This document shows positions 8,986 through 18,277 of a stretch of DNA of 64,000 nucleotides, piece by piece. Source of the stretch: JANQUM01 sp047630355 (lineage in GTDB: Bacteria; Bacteroidota; Bacteroidia; Cytophagales; Spirosomataceae); the NCBI GenBank assembly GCA_047630355.1, contig JBLHXN010000006.1, forward strand, positions 1-64,000, written 5' to 3'. Position numbers and translations under genes: made by a program. Position 1 is the first letter of the stretch. Every line of letters begins with the position of its first letter. The notes beneath the pieces were generated by a model. The model ran no database searches. It was not told where the DNA came from and saw nothing but the letters and a program-made list of their open reading frames with translations.

Positions 8986-11900
8986 TTAAGATGATATTAA
9001 TTTTTCTAATGCTAATCTGGCAAGAGCACTTTGAGCTGTACCTCGGCCTCCATTTTCTGCTTCTGTAATAATACGGAGATTTACACTAGGATTTTTGTTA
9101 ATATCTAAGTCAGGAAAAGTATTTTTTATTGCTTCTAATCTATTAATAACTTCACTTTCCTTACTTACATAATCTACTCTTGAATTAGCAACTTCATCTT
9201 GTGCCGTTTGGGTTGCTTTAGTATCGTTTTCCACTTGGGTTATAATTTTATCAGCCTTTTCTACCAAAACTTTTTTATTGGCCTCGTAATTATCTATTAC
9301 GTTTTTAGCACTTATTGCATTTAAGTAATTTGCTATGTAGCCTTGTTCCCCTATTTTGTATACATTGTCTGGGTTATCTTTTAGCCCCCTTATTTTATTT
9401 ATAGACTGGATGGTGGCCAAGTACTCTTGGCTATTAGTAATATTGGCAAAATTATCCCTTTTCTCTTCTAGGCCTTTTAGATTAGCTATTGCCCCCCCGT
9501 ACAGCCCTTTGTCGGCGTCTGTCATTTGTTCTAAAACTGAGTTGCAAGCAGCAGAATTTGCAGGATTACATGCGGACTCTAACTTATACCTTTTGCCATC
9601 TTTGCCTATAATTTCTTTTCCTACTAAAACGGCATTTGCTTCATTAATACCATCAGAAATTGCCAAATTGATTTCTTTTTTAATGCTATCGGTATTGTTT
9701 GTTTTTGCAAACTCCTCCCCTTTTTTGTTTGCGTTGGTATTCGCCTGTAAGTTTTCTTTTTCTAATGTTTGTACTTTCTCTTCTTGGGTTTTAATTTCGG
9801 CAAGTGCGGTTTGTGACGCCTTCAAATTCTGGGATGCCGCAACAGATTCCTGTGTTCGTTTTGATAACTCATCTTCCTCCGATTTTGTGCTAAAATTTGC
9901 CACATTCAGATTTGCTAAATCTTTCTCCTTCTGTGCTTTTGCAACGGTAGTGCTCTGATTTATTATTTCATTGGGGTCATACTGTTGAATAATAGCTAGG
10001 TTGTCGCTTAAAGCTTTATCTGCTGCTATTCTTTCATTTTTTAAAGCATTTGTTTTATCAGTTGCTTTTGCTAATTTTTCATTGGCGGCTGCAGCAATTA
10101 TTCTTAAATTCTCTGTTTGAGACGTCGCGTCTTTATATTGATTTTGTTTATTCTCTATTTTGGCCAACTCTGCCTTGGCTGCTGTCAAATCGTTCGATTT
10201 TGTTGTGAGTGCCTTGGAAAGTTTTTCTTTTTCGGCCTTAGCTTTCGTTAAATCGGCAAATGCTTTATTCAGAGCAATTGACTTGTCTTTTGCAATGGCA
10301 CTATTTGTTTCGATTTCAGTTTCTGTATTTACTTTTTTAGTGGGGTCTATTTTAGCTTTTTCAGTGTCTAATTCTGTTTTTTTAGCTTTGGCTATTGCTT
10401 CAGCTTCATTTTTAGCTTGCTCCAACGCAATAAATTTGTCTAATTTCTTTTGGGCTTCGGCTCTAAACTCCTCTTCTGCTTTTATTCTGTATATCGTTTT
10501 TGCCTCTCTTTCTGCTTTTTCACTGTCATAATCTGCTTTATCTACTTTGCTATTTAAGTCAGTCTCATCTTTTATTCCGTATTTTTTTAATAGGGCTGCT
10601 TTGGCTTGAGCAGTGGTAGCATTGTCATATTCAGATTTAATACTTTTAACTCTATCGACATTGGCATCCGCATCAGCCCGAGGCTTTTCTCTGGCTTTAC
10701 GTTTCATCATATTTTTAGAGATGCCGTCTTTGCTTACTAACGAATTCTCAGAGCCAAATTTGGCACCCATAAAAATGCCAATATCAACTAAACTTAAACC
10801 AGGCCCAAAACCCAAGTCGATACCTGCGTATCCCTGAAAAAATTTACCGGAAGTTGGAATATCTGTAATACCCGCCATAAGCATACCGCCCATATAACCC
10901 GCAGCTGGGCCGTATTTGCAACCCGTTGCCGAATAATTGCTTGATTGCCCAGCTATTTTTTTCATATTGTAATAGAAGCCTAAGCCAACACCGTTCAATT
11001 GCAAGCCTGTTTCGCCTAATGCGTATCCTTTTTGCCAATATAAAAGTGCATCTACGTAGAAAAACGTGTAATTATTAATACTTTTTCCAAAAATAAAATT
11101 GGCTTTGAATTCCTGAAGAGCAGCAAATTCGGAGCTAACTTCTAATTGCCCCCGCATCAAAAAAGTACTATTAAACTCAGCCTCCTCTTTATTAATTTCA
11201 AAGGTTAGTACACCACCAACTTTTAAAGGACCCAATTGACCTTTAATAATAAGTTTATCAAAACTCCAGTTTCTAAAAGAACTTACTCGGTTTCCGGCTT
11301 CATTGTATCCATAGTTCCAGTTGAAGGTTATTACGCCTTCTACTCGAGGTAATTTTGGGGAGAGAGCACTTAAGCCTATGTACGAATCTAACTTTAGCTC
11401 CATTATTTTCTTAGCTCTATCGTAAGTGGCAATGATAGAATTGATGCCGACTGGTAAGTTTTGCAGTTTACCAGCAGCAAGAAGGGCAATTTTATCAAAA
11501 TCAAACTGAGGGGCTTTGTTAAACCATCTAAGTGTTACATTCTCATACTCCAAAATAAGACCCGAAAAATCTGAATCGACTTCGCCAGTATTGATAGCAA
11601 GCCCCTCTTTCCCTTTGTTCATCCCCACATTAAGCTTACCATATAATCTAAAAAGTGGCGTAATAGCCCCTGGCTTCCTTGCAGTTTCCATTTCAAATTC
11701 AGAATTGGGTGCTGGGCTAGTTTTTCCTCCAAAGAATAATAAAAACGTTGCCTCAGAACGCATTCCAAACGAGGGAGTGTCTGACCCACTCATTGCTCCG
11801 GTTATTTTATATTCACCTTTTTCATCTTTATTATTTATTGGTATAATATCTGTTTGAGCTATCGCACTACTTAAAGTAAATGGGTTATTTAAAAGGCCCT

Positions 11901-13131
11901 CGGTATCAAATTTTTCAAACGCAGATTTACTAATTATAATATCTAATAACGTTAGCTGAAAGCCTATTCCCATCAGTTCTGTTTTGGCTATGGGATTAGT
12001 TCGTTTTAAAGCGAAGTAAAGCCCCGAGGCGTCGATAACTAAATCGGAAGCTTTAACCCTTTGTCTTTCTTTTTCAACGTCTTCTCGTAAGTCTTTTGCG
12101 TTGGTTGAATTATATTGTGTGGGAATAAATATGGACAGCTCTTTTGCGTAAAAGCCCGTCCATTGTTTCAATGCGGAAGAATTAGTGTTGTTTAAAACGT
12201 TTTGGCTTAGGAAAGTTTCAGATGCACTAATACTGTTTTTTTCGCTTAAATCTATTTCGGCTTCACTTATTATAAAACCAATTTTAGTGCTTGATTGCTT
12301 TAGGGCAAAAGGTGTTAGGTCGTTTACTTTTAAGTTAATTTTATCTAATTCTTTTGTCTCAAAATCAATAATAGAGCTTACTTTGCCGGCTATTTCGTAA
12401 CCATTTTCATTTAGTGCAGTATATTGTTCGCTATTCAGTTCAAAACTTCCTTTTAAGCTTAGGCCATCAAACACACCACAATTAATTTTAACTTGACTTA
12501 TTGTTGATGTCGGGTTGCTTGTTAAAGAGCCACCAGCTAAGCTTAGCTTATAATTGTTATTCGAAAATTCCTGCGTTCCCAAGAGTGCTAAACTGGCATT
12601 TCCTGCAAAGCCAGTGCCTGCAACATAGGCTACTTTCTCATTTCCAAAATAGAATTCTTTATCACCAATGTATAGTCGTACATACACTTCAAGCTCGATA
12701 TGTGTCGGGTAGTAAGTGGCTTTATTGATTGCCAAAAGAGCGTTAGTTGAGCCAGCCATCGGAAAAGCAATGGGTAATGATTGTAAAACAGCGGGTGATA
12801 TATTAGCAACAATTTTGTTGTTAGTTTCTAAGTCGTCAAATACATTTTTAGCAATTTCTGCTTCTGAATTTAGGGCTACAACGCTAATTGTTTTATGGTT
12901 GTGGAAAGTCGTGTAATTCCCTTTTTCTATAGCTACAGAAACTTTGCGAAGTGAGTTATTAAGAGATTGTAACGTTTTAGAGCCTGTAATTTTGATGTCA
13001 TTATCTTTTGGTATATCGGTAGTGCTTTTCGGCGGTTTTTTGTCGTCAATATCGTTTGCCTTTGCTGCTAATGAAAAAGTAGCAACAAGTATGCAAACCG
13101 GCAAAAAAAAGTAAGTGATATATTTTTTCAT
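8986..13131 (-). CDS. N-terminal part of giant secreted coiled-coil surface protein
   Basis: This 1381-residue frame starts at the ATG at 13131 (MKKYITYFFLPVCILVATFS, a clear signal peptide); a GTG at 13146 in the same frame is a less likely start. Residues 30-840 are beta-rich and repetitive in style, ending in a Gly-rich segment (GYMGGMLMAGITD, GYAGIDLGFGPGLSLVDIG). From about 850 to 1200 the sequence is a long coiled coil dominated by A, K, E, Q and D (for example EREAKTIYRIKAEEEFRAEA), then a short region with CNPANSAACN and more helix. It ends at TAA 8986, after which the same frame continues. The Gly-rich segment here resembles the one in the downstream half, suggesting two copies of a beta module joined by a coiled-coil stalk. 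I recognise no named family. It lies 27 bases downstream of the TANFOR gene. Confidence 0.75.
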   Translation of the reverse strand: MKKYITYFFLPVCILVATFSLAAKANDIDDKKPPKSTTDIPKDNDIKITGSKTLQSLNNSLRKVSVAIEKGNYTTFHNHKTISVVALNSEAEIAKNVFDDLETNNKIVANISPAVLQSLPIAFPMAGSTNALLAINKATYYPTHIELEVYVRLYIGDKEFYFGNEKVAYVAGTGFAGNASLALLGTQEFSNNNYKLSLAGGSLTSNPTSTISQVKINCGVFDGLSLKGSFELNSEQYTALNENGYEIAGKVSSIIDFETKELDKINLKVNDLTPFALKQSSTKIGFIISEAEIDLSEKNSISASETFLSQNVLNNTNSSALKQWTGFYAKELSIFIPTQYNSTNAKDLREDVEKERQRVKASDLVIDASGLYFALKRTNPIAKTELMGIGFQLTLLDIIISKSAFEKFDTEGLLNNPFTLSSAIAQTDIIPINNKDEKGEYKITGAMSGSDTPSFGMRSEATFLLFFGGKTSPAPNSEFEMETARKPGAITPLFRLYGKLNVGMNKGKEGLAINTGEVDSDFSGLILEYENVTLRWFNKAPQFDFDKIALLAAGKLQNLPVGINSIIATYDRAKKIMELKLDSYIGLSALSPKLPRVEGVITFNWNYGYNEAGNRVSSFRNWSFDKLIIKGQLGPLKVGGVLTFEINKEEAEFNSTFLMRGQLEVSSEFAALQEFKANFIFGKSINNYTFFYVDALLYWQKGYALGETGLQLNGVGLGFYYNMKKIAGQSSNYSATGCKYGPAAGYMGGMLMAGITDIPTSGKFFQGYAGIDLGFGPGLSLVDIGIFMGAKFGSENSLVSKDGISKNMMKRKAREKPRADADANVDRVKSIKSEYDNATTAQAKAALLKKYGIKDETDLNSKVDKADYDSEKAEREAKTIYRIKAEEEFRAEAQKKLDKFIALEQAKNEAEAIAKAKKTELDTEKAKIDPTKKVNTETEIETNSAIAKDKSIALNKAFADLTKAKAEKEKLSKALTTKSNDLTAAKAELAKIENKQNQYKDATSQTENLRIIAAAANEKLAKATDKTNALKNERIAADKALSDNLAIIQQYDPNEIINQSTTVAKAQKEKDLANLNVANFSTKSEEDELSKRTQESVAASQNLKASQTALAEIKTQEEKVQTLEKENLQANTNANKKGEEFAKTNNTDSIKKEINLAISDGINEANAVLVGKEIIGKDGKRYKLESACNPANSAACNSVLEQMTDADKGLYGGAIANLKGLEEKRDNFANITNSQEYLATIQSINKIRGLKDNPDNVYKIGEQGYIANYLNAISAKNVIDNYEANKKVLVEKADKIITQVENDTKATQTAQDEVANSRVDYVSKESEVINRLEAIKNTFPDLDINKNPSVNLRIITEAENGGRGTAQSALARLALEKLISS

Positions 13132-13158
13132 TTGTATTTTTTTCACAAAACCATGTAA

Positions 13159-15099
13159 TTATTTTCTGCTGAATAGTTTCCTCAATAAAAGAGCGTAGCT
13201 GTTTAAATCAATACTGCTGTAGGTTTTTTGGAAGCTTTCTAAAACAGTTATATTCTCTAAATTCTCTTTTTTATACTTCGCAAAAATAGTTTTGAGGGCA
13301 TCTAGCTGTTTAGATTGATTTTTAGAATTATTTTTTTTGTTACTCAATCCATTTATTTCAACTATTACTTTTTCAATTGATGCATCTTTTTGCTGGAAAA
13401 TACTGCCTAATTGAACCATAGAAGTTTCTACCTCCGTAAGGGTATTACTTTTCCTTGCTAATTCATCTATCATAAGATCAACCTTATCAAAAATTGTATT
13501 AGCTACCGTTTTTAAGGAATCAACCTCTTTCCCAATTTCTATAATATTGCTAGGCACAATGCTATTTCCATTTGTGGTTCTTTCAATTAGGCTCAGTTTA
13601 TGGTTTGTTGGGCTGCTGCTCAAAAAGCCTATAATTACTTCGTTATATTCGTTTATCTGAAAATCAGGAGAATAATAAAGCTTTACTTTTAATGGATTTG
13701 GATTTCCTACGGTTTGAATTTCCGAAAGAGCATATTCTTCATCTATTACCTCTAATTTATGTCCTCCGGCTGTTAGTATATCTCCTTTTTCTACTCCATT
13801 AACTTGTTGGTTTGTTGGATTTACTGTTGGGTCTGAACAAGTGGCAGTTAGTGGGTTTGGATTTTCTTTATTTACTTTTCCTAACAATGCTCCAAAATAG
13901 CTATTGTAGTCCTTGTAAATAGAGCTTATTTCTAAGTTTTGGGGATTAAATGCTTTATCTAAAACTATAATATTGGAGTAAAGAATTGGCTCGCCACTAT
14001 AAAAACTTTTCCCCCCAACTCTGAACTTGCCTGTCGAACCAAACGGTATATTTAATAGAGCTTTTTTAGTTACCTGCCCTGTCGCTCCAATATTATCTTC
14101 TGTTTTTAATGTTTGAAAATTATCTTCTTTGTCATATTGTATCTGTAACTCGAAGCTTTCGTGCACAGAGGCTCCAGTCCAACTTAATTCTACTTGTCCG
14201 CTTTGTGTCCAGGCTGCTGAGGTTAAAATTGGTGCTACATTTTTTTCGTAACGAAAAGTAAAAATTTCACTGTATCCTTCATTTCTGAATACGCCCACTT
14301 CGCTCAATCCTTGTTTGGCAATTGACCTAACTCGGAAACCGTAGGTTCGACCAATGGTTAAAGGAGGCAAAGCTGGGCCGTACAGTAAGCTTGTAGAAGG
14401 GGTTCTGGCCTGATAAAATGCCGGCTGTGATAAAAACATATTTTGCGGGTTTCCTCTGAAATTATCGGGAATTATCAACTCCGTCAAAGTAAATTCATAT
14501 TCAACAGTGTTGGCTTGTCTGTGCCTAGGCGACCATTGGAAAAGTATGTTTTGCGGGTTTAGGTACTTTAAAATACTTTGATTCTCTGGAAAATTTAAAA
14601 TAGGCGGGTCATTTACAACTAACCAAACTGGCGGAGACTGCTCAATTTTAGACAATGGTTTGTTGGTAAGGACATCTATCACTTGAACCGAAAAGTTATA
14701 AACACCTTCTTGAAGAACGTTAGCGTAGGCAGAGGGGCTAATTCCAAGACTAATTGCAGTAAAGTATTCCGAAAGCTCTGCTTGTGTAAAAGTTTGAACC
14801 GCACCCGGAACCAACGTAAAAATGGGTTTTCCTACAGGCGATAAATTGTTTGAATAGCCGACCGAAGGACCCTTAATGCTGAACTTAAAATATACTTGAG
14901 TAGGTCCTAAATTTAAATCACGTAACAATACTTTTAGACTAAGCTGATCTCCCAACGGACTTGCGTAGTCTGACAGATAAACCGGATAAGGCGGCTTCAA
15001 ATAAAAAGTGCTTTGCACAGGAAAAAACTGAGCAAGTGCATCTTTTGTGGTAAAAAGAAAGCACAAGCCAATTAATACTATTTTTAGATTTCTTTTCAT
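13159..15099 (-). CDS. TANFOR domain-containing secreted protein
   Basis: The protein has 646 residues from the ATG at 15099 (MKRNLKIVLIGLCFLFTTKD; signal peptide ending near ALAQ). An in-frame ATG at 15123 would overlap the upstream gene and lengthen the signal region, so it is less likely. Mature residues start FFPVQSTFYLKPPYPVYLSD, which matches the opening of the TANFOR domain known from Bacteroidota surface proteins. FnIII-like beta modules follow (ILFQWSPRHRQ, YGFRVRSIAKQG, VELSWTGA). The last 150 residues are a Lys/Asn/Ile-rich helical tail likely to be coiled coil. The start lies 1 base after the stop of the upstream barrel gene, so coupling is tight. A role in the surface complex is inferred; TANFOR has no established biochemical activity that I know of. 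Confidence 0.8.
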   Translation of the reverse strand: MKRNLKIVLIGLCFLFTTKDALAQFFPVQSTFYLKPPYPVYLSDYASPLGDQLSLKVLLRDLNLGPTQVYFKFSIKGPSVGYSNNLSPVGKPIFTLVPGAVQTFTQAELSEYFTAISLGISPSAYANVLQEGVYNFSVQVIDVLTNKPLSKIEQSPPVWLVVNDPPILNFPENQSILKYLNPQNILFQWSPRHRQANTVEYEFTLTELIIPDNFRGNPQNMFLSQPAFYQARTPSTSLLYGPALPPLTIGRTYGFRVRSIAKQGLSEVGVFRNEGYSEIFTFRYEKNVAPILTSAAWTQSGQVELSWTGASVHESFELQIQYDKEDNFQTLKTEDNIGATGQVTKKALLNIPFGSTGKFRVGGKSFYSGEPILYSNIIVLDKAFNPQNLEISSIYKDYNSYFGALLGKVNKENPNPLTATCSDPTVNPTNQQVNGVEKGDILTAGGHKLEVIDEEYALSEIQTVGNPNPLKVKLYYSPDFQINEYNEVIIGFLSSSPTNHKLSLIERTTNGNSIVPSNIIEIGKEVDSLKTVANTIFDKVDLMIDELARKSNTLTEVETSMVQLGSIFQQKDASIEKVIVEINGLSNKKNNSKNQSKQLDALKTIFAKYKKENLENITVLESFQKTYSSIDLNSYALLLRKLFSRK

Positions 15100-15100
15100 A

Positions 15101-16796
15101 TTAAAAACGGCTCGTAAATCCAACGGTTAATGAAATATATGATTGCTTTTTCACAGTATTGCCGCCAACATTTGTTAGCCCGAAGTTGCCCGTAAAGCCG
15201 CTTTGTTTGTTGATAGCGTAATTGGCATTTCCTCTGAGGTTAATGGCTCCGGTCTGAATATTAGCCGTTGGGTCTTTAGAATAAATGTAAGAAATGGAGG
15301 AACTAGAGCTTAGTCTATCTTTTAAAAAGCTCTTTTGCATATTCAATAAAGGCCCTAAAGAGTAAGAATTTCCGATGCCTATGGAGTTGTAACTCGTATT
15401 TAGGCCAACGCTCATACCTTGGCGTTTTTTAATGTATTGACTGGAGTAAAGTAAACTTGCATTTACAAATCCCGACTCTTGCCCTATTCTTACAATATCT
15501 CCTTGTTTGTTTACCGACTCCATCACCGAAAAATTCAGATTTAAGCTCTTTTGGTTTTCTTCGGTTTTTGATAAAGCATAATTTATACTACTCGTAAAAT
15601 TCTGATTTATTTGCTTATAATTCAGCGTATCAAGCTGCTCAAAAGGATTCAGCTGCTTTATTTCGTCATATACTGTGCTGATAAAAGAATAAGACGTGAA
15701 ATTGGAGAAGTTGAGGTTGAAATTTAATTTTTCTGATGGATTTGCTTGCACGCCAACCGTGCCCACAACTCTGTTTTGGGAAGATGATTTTTGCCTAGAA
15801 AGGTTGTCTTTTTGAAATCCGACACTACTTGTCAAGTTTAATTTACCACTAAACAGGTTTTGAGCGTAGTTAGCCGAGATATTCTGAAAATCATTTACAA
15901 AATAATATCCTCCTAGCGTAGTATAATTTGGATCTACTTTCTGATAACTGACACCGATAATACTGTTAAGTTTGCTAAGGTTGGTATTTAGTGCTATTTT
16001 GTAACTATTGAAAGTTTCGATGTTGGCATTTCTATTTAGAAACAGGGCAGAGATCGATTTATTAGTATTTCTCTCATTGTTAATCTGTGATTTGTCAGAA
16101 TTTAAGGCACTTGAGTGGTAATCGCCTGAGAGTTGAAATCTTTTAAACAAAGTGGTGCTAAACTCAAGCCCAACTACCATATTTTCTTTTGCTTGAGGCA
16201 GCAAGCTGTCCGACAAGGCTAAAGATTCTTTCTGGTCGAAAGCATTAAAAAGCGAAAAACCCAATGAGTAGTTGTTACCTCTATAAATTGTTTTTATCCC
16301 TCTTCCCATTCTATTAAAAGAAGGGGGTATATTTTGATCACCAATAGTAGCTTTTAAAAGACGCCCATTCATCAAACTAATATCCCATTTATTAGGCGTA
16401 AGGTTCACACCAATTCCCTGAAATTGATGCCCACTCAATGAGTAAGGTGAAAAGGTGGTAAAGCAAGTCCCGATTTCGGCAGAAACCCACTTATAGGTTG
16501 GGCGAAGCGTTGCAAAATTATAGGAGAAAGGTTGGCTATACGTAAACTTACGGTTAGAATAATTTAAGCTAAGGGGAATGTCGAAACCCCAAAAATTAAA
16601 ATTTACAGTCCCACTCAAAAAATAGCTTATGGGCGGCATACCCGTAATTTTCTGAGAATTGTAAACCACATTAGCATTAAGTGCTCCCCCAATTTTTAAA
16701 GGGTCATTTTTTTTTAATTGCTTCAATATCAACATTTTGAGACGAGCTCAAAAATGGAATCGAAAGTAAGAAAATTAATAGTAGTGTTCTAAGCAT
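15101..16796 (-). pseudogene. Outer-membrane beta-barrel protein with homopolymer frameshift after the signal peptide
   Basis: The ATG at 16796 opens a good signal peptide (MLRTLLLIFLLSIPFLSSSQ) and reads NVDIEAIKKK, then meets TGA right after a run of nine A. The body is in the next frame: KNDPLKIGG, then 540 residues of alternating polar/aromatic beta strands (NFNFWGFDIPLSLNYSNR, SVGLNTSYNS) ending in the outer-membrane-style C-terminus SYISLTVGFTSRF. Removing one A joins them cleanly as EAIKKNDPLKIGG, the arrangement I expect from relatives. An internal ATG at 16735 would give 544 residues but no signal peptide. This is the first gene of the leftward block; the TANFOR gene follows 1 base after its stop. 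It is either a real off state, transcriptional slippage restoring the frame, or a sequencing error. A barrel role (channel or anchor for the following exported proteins) is inferred. Confidence 0.75.
16707..16715 (-). other. A9 homopolymer (T9 on plus strand) at the frameshift site
   Basis: Nine consecutive A on the coding strand sit exactly at the junction between the signal-peptide frame and the beta-barrel frame. A one-base deletion restores one continuous gene. Runs of this length are known hot spots for polymerase slippage, both in replication and in transcription. Confidence 0.85.
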
Positions 16797-17187
16797 GCAT
16801 TTTCAATTATTAGTTTTTAAATAGAGCTCGTGAATGCGTTTAGGCTAGCAATTTCCTATTAACTATAGTACTGTTTTAGTTGCCGAAGTGATGAAACTCA
16901 TATATATTGAAAACTTTAGAAACAGCAAACTCTTTATTGAGGGTAAAAAAATATTATTCTAAACATATACTATATATTTCGTTATTAAATTGAAATATGA
17001 TTTTTTTTGAATAAATCACACCCTGTCAGAGTGATAATTGAGATTATAGGGTGAAATAATTCATAATATTTTAGCATGAATTTCAGATGTCGGATAAGTA
17101 CTAAGCCATTTACCACCATAGGAATGCATCAAAAAGTGTGGGGCAAGTGATTTTTCAATAACTTGAAGAAGTGCAATTCCTTCAGAA
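16797..17187. other. AT-rich non-coding stretch upstream of the surface-protein block
   Basis: About 390 bases with no convincing gene. It should contain the promoter of the leftward block, but I found no clear TTG/TANNTTTG pair on the minus strand. A weak inverted pair, CACCCT near 17019 and AGGGTG near 17048, is visible. The right part, 17050-17187, may be degraded mobile DNA, since it adjoins two element remnants. Confidence 0.5.
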
Positions 17188-17547
17188 ATGAAAGCCAGAC
17201 CAAGGAAGAAATCTCGCCAAGAAATTGCAGACCCTCAAACTGCGATCTATCTTCTGAATATTTCTCCGATGATTTACAGACGTGTCAAGGTCAAAAGAAA
17301 TATTCACATTGCCGGGCTTCACCACCTTATTCAAATTATTATGGGTTGGGAGAATATCCATTTACACAGCTTCAAAATTTGGGGGATGACGTACGGTATT
17401 TCCCGAAGCGGTGGAATGTACTTTCATGATGATTCTTGTAAAATATTTGTCGGAGACTTTGACTTCAAAGTTTGGGACAAATATGCTTATACCGACGATT
17501 TTAGAGACCACTGCCAACACGAAATAAGAGTAGAAAAAATAGAATAA
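17188..17547 (+). pseudogene. Plasmid pRiA4b ORF-3-like protein, probably truncated
   Basis: The 119-residue frame contains IYLLNISPMIYRRVKV, GLHHLIQIIMGWENIHLHSF and a closing 'DDFRDHCQHEIRVEKIE'. These match the pattern of the pRiA4b ORF-3-like family (ISPxIWRR, L-H-x-I-I-Q-x-x-M-G-W-x-x-x-H-L-H-x-F, Y-x-x-D-F-G-D-x-W-x-H-E-I-x-V-E-K). Intact members are usually longer; this one stops right after VEKI and lacks the conserved C-terminal part. It also seems to lack a few residues near LNISPM and has DFRD instead of DFGD. The family often travels with transposable elements, and an IS remnant follows about 100 bases downstream. The call rests on recalled family motifs; remnant status is likely. 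Confidence 0.6.
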
Positions 17548-17653
17548 ACTAATTCAAGTTACCCGTAATGCATTTGTAGGAGTTTAAAAGAAGTTGTTCA
17601 TTTTGACTATTAAAAGCCTTATATTTATTTGACTACCAATCAGTTAAATATAG

Positions 17654-18254
17654 ATGAACAACTTGACCGAAAGTTGCGGACAAATTTTGAAGACTTTAAA
17701 GAAAATCGAACCCAAAACAAATTTTCTGAACCAAATCAGGGTTGCAAAACTATCCGACATTGAGTTGATTTCAGTAGTACTTACGGCTGAATACCTAATC
17801 ATAGACTCTGAGCATCAGTTATTTAGGAAGCTACCCATTAGTTTGTCCGAAAGGGTTGAACGGTCAGTTTACAACCGAAGGAAGCGGCGATTTTTTGAAT
17901 ACATCGAAGCACTACGTTCGAAGAAGGTGTAGGACAAGTTTGGATATGACTTAAAAAGTGTCAACTTTTGGGCAAAAATGACCGATGTTTGTCAGATATG
18001 GAAGATAAGGATAAAGCTGAATTTGAGGCATTATATGCTAAGTACTTAATTTGGAAATCAAGTCAGGAAAATCAGACTGGTGGCTATGACCGGGGTGGCG
18101 TACCGCTACGAACGGAGCTTTGTTGAATTTTGCCAAGTCCTTTGATGGATTCAAAAATAGGGTACTCAGCAAAATCATAGCACTTACAGTTATACAACTG
18201 ATAAATTTGAAGAATGGAAAGAAAATTAATAACATCGAAACCAGTATTATCTAA
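17654..18254 (+). mobile_element. IS982-type transposase remnant with internal replacement
   Basis: The 92 residues at 17654-17932 (ILKTLKKIEPKTNF, KLSDIELISVVLTAEYLIID, HQLFRKLPISLSERVERSVY, NRRKRRFF) resemble the N-terminus of IS982-family transposases. The frame stops at 17932, and the catalytic middle is absent. At 18123-18254 a second piece reads FAKSFDGFKNRVLSKIIALT and ends INNIETSII before TAA, resembling the C-terminal end of the same type of transposase. Between them, 17998-18120 carries an unrelated short frame starting MEDKDKAEFEALYAKYLIW, whose family I cannot name. No terminal inverted repeats were identified. The element cannot move on its own. Confidence 0.65.
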
Positions 18255-18277
18255 ATGCACTGCGGGTTCATTAGTAA

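Noticed and set aside
9356..10531. Plus-strand frames of 200 and 123 codons opposite the coiled-coil region
   Set aside because: Ser/Phe/Ala-rich composition is the mirror of Lys/Glu/Ala coiled-coil codons. No domain is recognisable and the minus strand is clearly coding.
17163..17429. 88-codon plus-strand frame overlapping the pRiA4b-like gene
   Set aside because: It overlaps the family-matching frame in another phase and shows no motif.
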